From contig NZ_SBII01000007.1 of the NCBI RefSeq assembly GCF_004028155.1, forward strand, positions 1 to 64,000: DNA of 64,000 nucleotides, in the 5' to 3' direction. The stretch's first letter is position 1. Each line of letters begins with the position of its first letter. The translations under genes were made by a program, and so were the position numbers. The notes below the pieces were generated by a model that was not told where the DNA came from, searched no databases, and saw nothing but the letters and a program-made list of their open reading frames with translations. This stretch comes from Flavobacterium cerinum (lineage in GTDB: Bacteria > Bacteroidota > Bacteroidia > Flavobacteriales > Flavobacteriaceae). Positions 61,024 through 64,000 of the stretch are shown here, one piece after another.

Positions 61024-61958
61024 TTAAAAAAATATCGTTTTTATTATTATTTGGCGGCAGCTGCTTCGCGCAGACTGACAGCATAAGCAATCTGTATCAT
61101 AAAAAGTACGACGACAAAATATCCGTTCAGGTATTTGCCCTTAATACATCTAATAGTTTTACGATACAGTATGCCAAAGAAAAACTGGATGTTGAAATGC
61201 TGCCCAATCTAAAAACAACCTTTAACCTTGGTGTTCAATACGACATCATTGCCTTTAGTTTTGGTTTCGCATCTGAGATACTTGCCGAAAACAAAGACAA
61301 CAAAGGAGCGAAGATGAGAACATTCTCATTTACGGCACTTCCCGGCAGATGGATGCAGCGTGTAGACTACTATTATCAAAAAGGAATAACGCTAAAGAGC
61401 CCCGAAAACAGTGTTTATTTCCAAAGGCTTAAAACCTTGAAACTGGGAGGTAATACCTCTTATTTTTTCAACAAACGATTTTCGTATGCTGCAACATCAT
61501 TCCAAAATGCCAAACAGCTTAAAAGTGCGGGTACTTTTGCAGCCATGCTTTCCTATTATTATACCGAAATAAACGGCGAAAACGAACCTGACATAGGTGA
61601 AAACTCCTATTTTTTTAATGTAGCCCTATCGCCTACATACTATTATAACTGGGTGATTGGTAAAAATTTCCTGGTCTCCGGAGGCTTTTCATTTGGAGCA
61701 GGTGCTACAGTAAACACATCAGAACACAAATCGAGTACCATTGCCATGGTTCAGGCATCTAGTCTTGTATCATTAGGTTATAATTCCGATCGTTTTTACG
61801 GTGGTATCAACAATAAAATACTCGTATCCTCTCACGAGGAAACCTCTAATGTAACTATAGACGACACTATGAATTACAGCACCATTTTTGTAGGCTACCG
61901 TTTTGATGCACCATCTTTTTTAGAAAGAGAAAAACAACGAATAAAGAAACATTTTTAA
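61014..61958 (+). CDS. DUF4421-like outer-membrane or exported protein
   Basis: A 314-residue exported protein with signal peptide (MAIIKKISFLLLFGGSCFAQ) and a beta-rich body with alternating strands (NLGVQYDIIAFSFGFASEIL, YYYNWVIGKNFLVSGGFSFGAG, TIFVGYRFDAPSF). The EMLPNLKTTFNLGVQYDII segment resembles DUF4421 proteins, a Bacteroidetes family of probable outer-membrane beta barrels. The start is a TTG inside the hemF 3' end, giving a 10-bp overlap. Whether it serves heme export or is only co-located is unknown. Confidence 0.65.
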   Translation: MAIIKKISFLLLFGGSCFAQTDSISNLYHKKYDDKISVQVFALNTSNSFTIQYAKEKLDVEMLPNLKTTFNLGVQYDIIAFSFGFASEILAENKDNKGAKMRTFSFTALPGRWMQRVDYYYQKGITLKSPENSVYFQRLKTLKLGGNTSYFFNKRFSYAATSFQNAKQLKSAGTFAAMLSYYYTEINGENEPDIGENSYFFNVALSPTYYYNWVIGKNFLVSGGFSFGAGATVNTSEHKSSTIAMVQASSLVSLGYNSDRFYGGINNKILVSSHEETSNVTIDDTMNYSTIFVGYRFDAPSFLEREKQRIKKHF

Positions 61959-62025
61959 GAATACAAATTATATATACCATAGTCTGACTTTAAACATAAC
62001 CGACTATCTCACAAAAATTACCATT

Positions 62026-63003
62026 ATGTATCCAATACACAGAAACAGACGACTACGCACTAACGATTCTATTCGCTCACTGGTTCGTGAAACAACAATA
62101 AGCCCTAACGATTTTATGTTCCCAATGTTCATTGCAGAAGGAACGAATGTTGAAATCCCAATTCCGTCTATGCCGGGTATCTTCCGCCGATCTGTAGACC
62201 TTACCGTTAAAGAAGTAAAAGAACTTTGGAGCCTTGGTATTAAGGCAGTAAACATTTATGTAAAAGTAGACGACAAGCTAAAAGACAATACCGGTAAAGA
62301 AGCTTGGAACCCTAACGGATTGATGCAGCAGGCAATTAAAGCCATTAAAGATGCTGTCCCGGGAATGATCGTAATGCCCGATGTTGCTCTTGATCCTTAT
62401 TCTGTTTATGGTCATGATGGTATTGTAGAAAATGGTGAGATCATTAACGATGCTACTGTAGATGCACTTACTCTTATGAGTGTTAGCCATGCTGCTGCCG
62501 GTGCCGATTTTGTAGCGCCAAGCGATATGATGGATGGACGTGTGCTTGCTATCCGTAAAGCGCTTGAAGAAAGTGGTTACCACAATGTGGGCATTATGAG
62601 TTACAGCGCCAAGTATGCTTCTTCTTTTTACGGACCTTTCCGAGATGCGCTAGACAGTGCTCCCGGCTTTGGTGACAAGAAGACCTACCAAATGGATTAT
62701 GCCAATAGAATTGAAGCTATAAAAGAAGCTCTGGATGATGTTGCAGAAGGTGCAGATATTGTAATGGTAAAACCGGGAATTGCTTACCTGGATATTGTTC
62801 GTGAAGTAAAAAATGCGGTAAACGTACCGGTATCAGTATATCAGGTATCAGGTGAATATGCAATGGTAAAAGCGGCTGCAGAAAGAGGATGGCTGGATCA
62901 CGACAAGATCATGATAGAGCAATTGCATTGCATAAAAAGAGCAGGAGCCGATCTAATATCGACTTACTTTGCTAAAGAAGCGGCTATAATACTTAATAAA
63001 TAA
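62026..63003 (+). CDS. hemB: delta-aminolevulinic acid dehydratase (porphobilinogen synthase)
   Basis: A 325-residue TIM-barrel enzyme that joins two 5-aminolevulinates. Schiff-base lysines Lys196 (MSYSAKYASSFYGPF) and Lys249 (IVMVKPG). The metal loop reads DVALDPYSVYGHDG, with Asp where zinc enzymes carry three Cys, so this is a Mg-dependent (not Zn) type, as in Pseudomonas and plants. Last gene of the hem cluster. Confidence 0.97.
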   Translation: MYPIHRNRRLRTNDSIRSLVRETTISPNDFMFPMFIAEGTNVEIPIPSMPGIFRRSVDLTVKEVKELWSLGIKAVNIYVKVDDKLKDNTGKEAWNPNGLMQQAIKAIKDAVPGMIVMPDVALDPYSVYGHDGIVENGEIINDATVDALTLMSVSHAAAGADFVAPSDMMDGRVLAIRKALEESGYHNVGIMSYSAKYASSFYGPFRDALDSAPGFGDKKTYQMDYANRIEAIKEALDDVAEGADIVMVKPGIAYLDIVREVKNAVNVPVSVYQVSGEYAMVKAAAERGWLDHDKIMIEQLHCIKRAGADLISTYFAKEAAIILNK

Positions 63004-63028
63004 TTTTGCATTTGCTTATCCCTATTAT

Positions 63029-63054
63029 CATGCTTCGACAAGCTCAGCATGACA
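63029..63054. repeat. REP-like half element
   Basis: CATGCTTCGACAAGCTCAG followed by CATGACA; the core CTTCGACAAGCTCAG is shared with the full palindrome at 63511-63569. CATGC/GCATG arms give a small hairpin between hemB and the cytochrome gene. Confidence 0.65.
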
Positions 63055-63081
63055 ATGGGGCTAAGTATTACTTAGGATACA

Positions 63082-63492
63082 ATGAAAAAACTACTTTTAC
63101 TACTTACCGCTATTGCCCTTTTTTCCTGTAAGGGAGAGGAGAAAAAAGAATCACTTTACCCAACATCAGGAAATGAAGCAGCTGCCGAAGGCGACATGGC
63201 CAACCTTACTCCTTCTGAAAAAATAGGACAGGAAATTTTTGATGGTAAAGGCAATTGTTTTTCATGCCACAAACCCGACCAGAAAATAATTGGCCCGAGT
63301 GTCATCGAAATTGCAAAAATATACAAAGAGAAAAATGCCGATATGGTAAAGTTTCTTAAGGAGGAAGCTGATCCAATTGTAGATCCGAAAAACTATTCGG
63401 TAATGAAAACCAATTTCTACCTTACCAAGAACTTCTCTGATGAAGAGCTAAAAGGTCTTGAAGATTATTTTTACAGCCACTTGAAAAAGTAA
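63082..63492 (+). CDS. c-type cytochrome lipoprotein
   Basis: A 136-residue lipoprotein: signal MKKLLLLLTAIALFSC (lipidated Cys at 16), then a class I cytochrome c domain with CxxCH at Cys59-Cys62-His63 (GNCFSCHKPDQ) and an axial Met candidate in YSVMKTNF. A periplasmic electron carrier is the expected role. It lies just after hemB in the same direction. Confidence 0.9.
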   Translation: MKKLLLLLTAIALFSCKGEEKKESLYPTSGNEAAAEGDMANLTPSEKIGQEIFDGKGNCFSCHKPDQKIIGPSVIEIAKIYKEKNADMVKFLKEEADPIVDPKNYSVMKTNFYLTKNFSDEELKGLEDYFYSHLKK

Positions 63493-63510
63493 TTTTAGTG
63501 GGTCAAAACT

Positions 63511-63569
63511 TGTCAGTCTGAGCTTGTCGAAGTGTAATTATTATCGTCTTCGACAAGCTCAGACTGACA
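63511..63569. repeat. perfect REP-like palindrome, also the likely terminator
   Basis: Two exact 22-base arms (63511-63532 and 63548-63569; core CTTCGACAAGCTCAG flanked by TGTCA/TGACA) surround a 15-nt AT loop. It sits between convergent genes, 18 bp after the cytochrome stop and 16 bp before the regulator stop, so it can end both transcripts. The same core recurs at 63033. Confidence 0.85.
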
Positions 63570-63584
63570 ATAAAAACCACTTTT

Positions 63585-64000
63585 TCATTCTTTAATTACC
63601 AGTTTGAATCCAATTCGCGGGATGTTCTCTATCCGGATATTTTCATCTTCTTTAAAGATCTTTCGCAGTCGGGAAATAAAAACATCCATACTGCGACCCA
63701 TAAAATAATCATCGGTGCCCCATAGTGCGGTTAATATGGTTTCGCGTTTTAGTATATTGTTTTTATTGTCTAAAAACAGTTTTAGTAATGCCGATTCTCT
63801 TTCGGTAAGTGTAATAGTCTCCCCATTTTTCATAAGAGCATAATTTGCCGGATCAAACACAAAAGTGCCTACATCGCATGTTGTCTTTTTAACCGCTGGC
63901 TGCTTCTGACTTCGCTGCAGGAATACTTCTATCTTTAAGATAAGTTCTTCCATACTATAGGGTTTTACCAAATAATCATCAGCACCAAGCTTAAGTCCTT
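63585..64000 (-). CDS. OmpR/PhoB family response regulator (5' end outside window)
   Basis: The C-terminal part of a winged-helix response regulator. The frame remains open to the right edge; bases beyond 63971 still encode receiver sequence ending LGADDYLVKPYSMEEL, with the conserved Lys of the receiver, so the internal TTG at 63971 is not the start. The DNA-binding domain (about the last 95 residues) has TLTERESALLKLFLDN, LKRETILTALWG and RSMDVFISRLRKIF, typical of OmpR/PhoB. A kinase gene may lie outside the window. Confidence 0.9.
   Translation of the reverse strand, partial: GLKLGADDYLVKPYSMEELILKIEVFLQRSQKQPAVKKTTCDVGTFVFDPANYALMKNGETITLTERESALLKLFLDNKNNILKRETILTALWGTDDYFMGRSMDVFISRLRKIFKEDENIRIENIPRIGFKLVIKE

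Overview
The window looks like chromosomal DNA from a member of the Flavobacteriaceae, close to Flavobacterium. Four things support this. Secreted proteins carry type IX secretion (T9SS) C-terminal sorting domains. Promoters with the Bacteroidetes -7 element TAnnTTTG recur in front of genes on both strands. An epimerase-fold L-threonine dehydrogenase of the Flavobacterium type is present. Most genes lack Shine-Dalgarno sequences and many end in A-tract/hairpin/T-tract terminators. No rRNA, tRNA, CRISPR array, prophage or insertion sequence was recognised.

Layout. 1-4.45 kb (minus): a tandemly duplicated gene pair, each a small T9SS-sorted protein followed by a collagen-like repeat protein; the left copy runs off the window. 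4.6-8.8 kb: small stand-alone genes (DUF1508/YegP-like, PepSY-like secreted protein, OsmC-like, DinB-like) and two paralogous Tyr/His-rich secreted proteins. 8.95-11.95 kb: a compact, AT-rich type II restriction-modification island (XRE controller, C5 methyltransferase, HpaII-family endonuclease, Vsr), probably acting on CCGG. 12-18.2 kb: NTF2-like protein, L-threonine dehydrogenase, lipoprotein and mfd. 18.4-24.5 kb: lipoprotein, metallo-beta-lactamase-fold hydrolase under a TetR regulator, T9SS metalloprotease, ACT-like protein, YraN and LD-carboxypeptidase. 24.7-35.5 kb: metG, an HDAC-family deacetylase, a short SSB, a GNAT-nitrilase fusion operon, an orphan LuxR-type response regulator and an M13 peptidase.

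35.6-41.5 kb is a metal-homeostasis block: a SCO protein, feoA-feoB plus a tiny FeoB-associated Cys-rich membrane protein missed by ordinary ORF length cut-offs, and a DtxR/MntR regulator in operon with an Nramp transporter fused to a universal-stress domain. 41.7-48.9 kb holds bacilliredoxin, acyltransferase plus acyl-ACP desaturase, an HD hydrolase and several membrane proteins.

48.9-63.0 kb is the heme region. A minus-strand operon reads hemH, MATE transporter, hemJ, NtrY-like histidine kinase, enoyl-CoA hydratase. An AraC/PchR-like regulator is divergent from hemA-hemC-hemD-hemE-(hypothetical)-hemF-(DUF4421-like)-hemB. Together these encode all steps from glutamyl-tRNA to protoheme except glutamate-1-semialdehyde aminotransferase (hemL), by the oxygen-dependent protoporphyrin route. 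A 17-bp palindrome with Fur-like 8-1-8 symmetry occurs in front of both feoA and the AraC gene, which suggests joint iron control. The right edge holds a cytochrome c lipoprotein and a truncated OmpR-family regulator, separated by a perfect REP-like hairpin.

Several starts were moved downstream of the longest open frame because the longer version began inside a promoter -7 element or before the signal peptide. Function calls rest on motif recognition by eye; no database search was possible.
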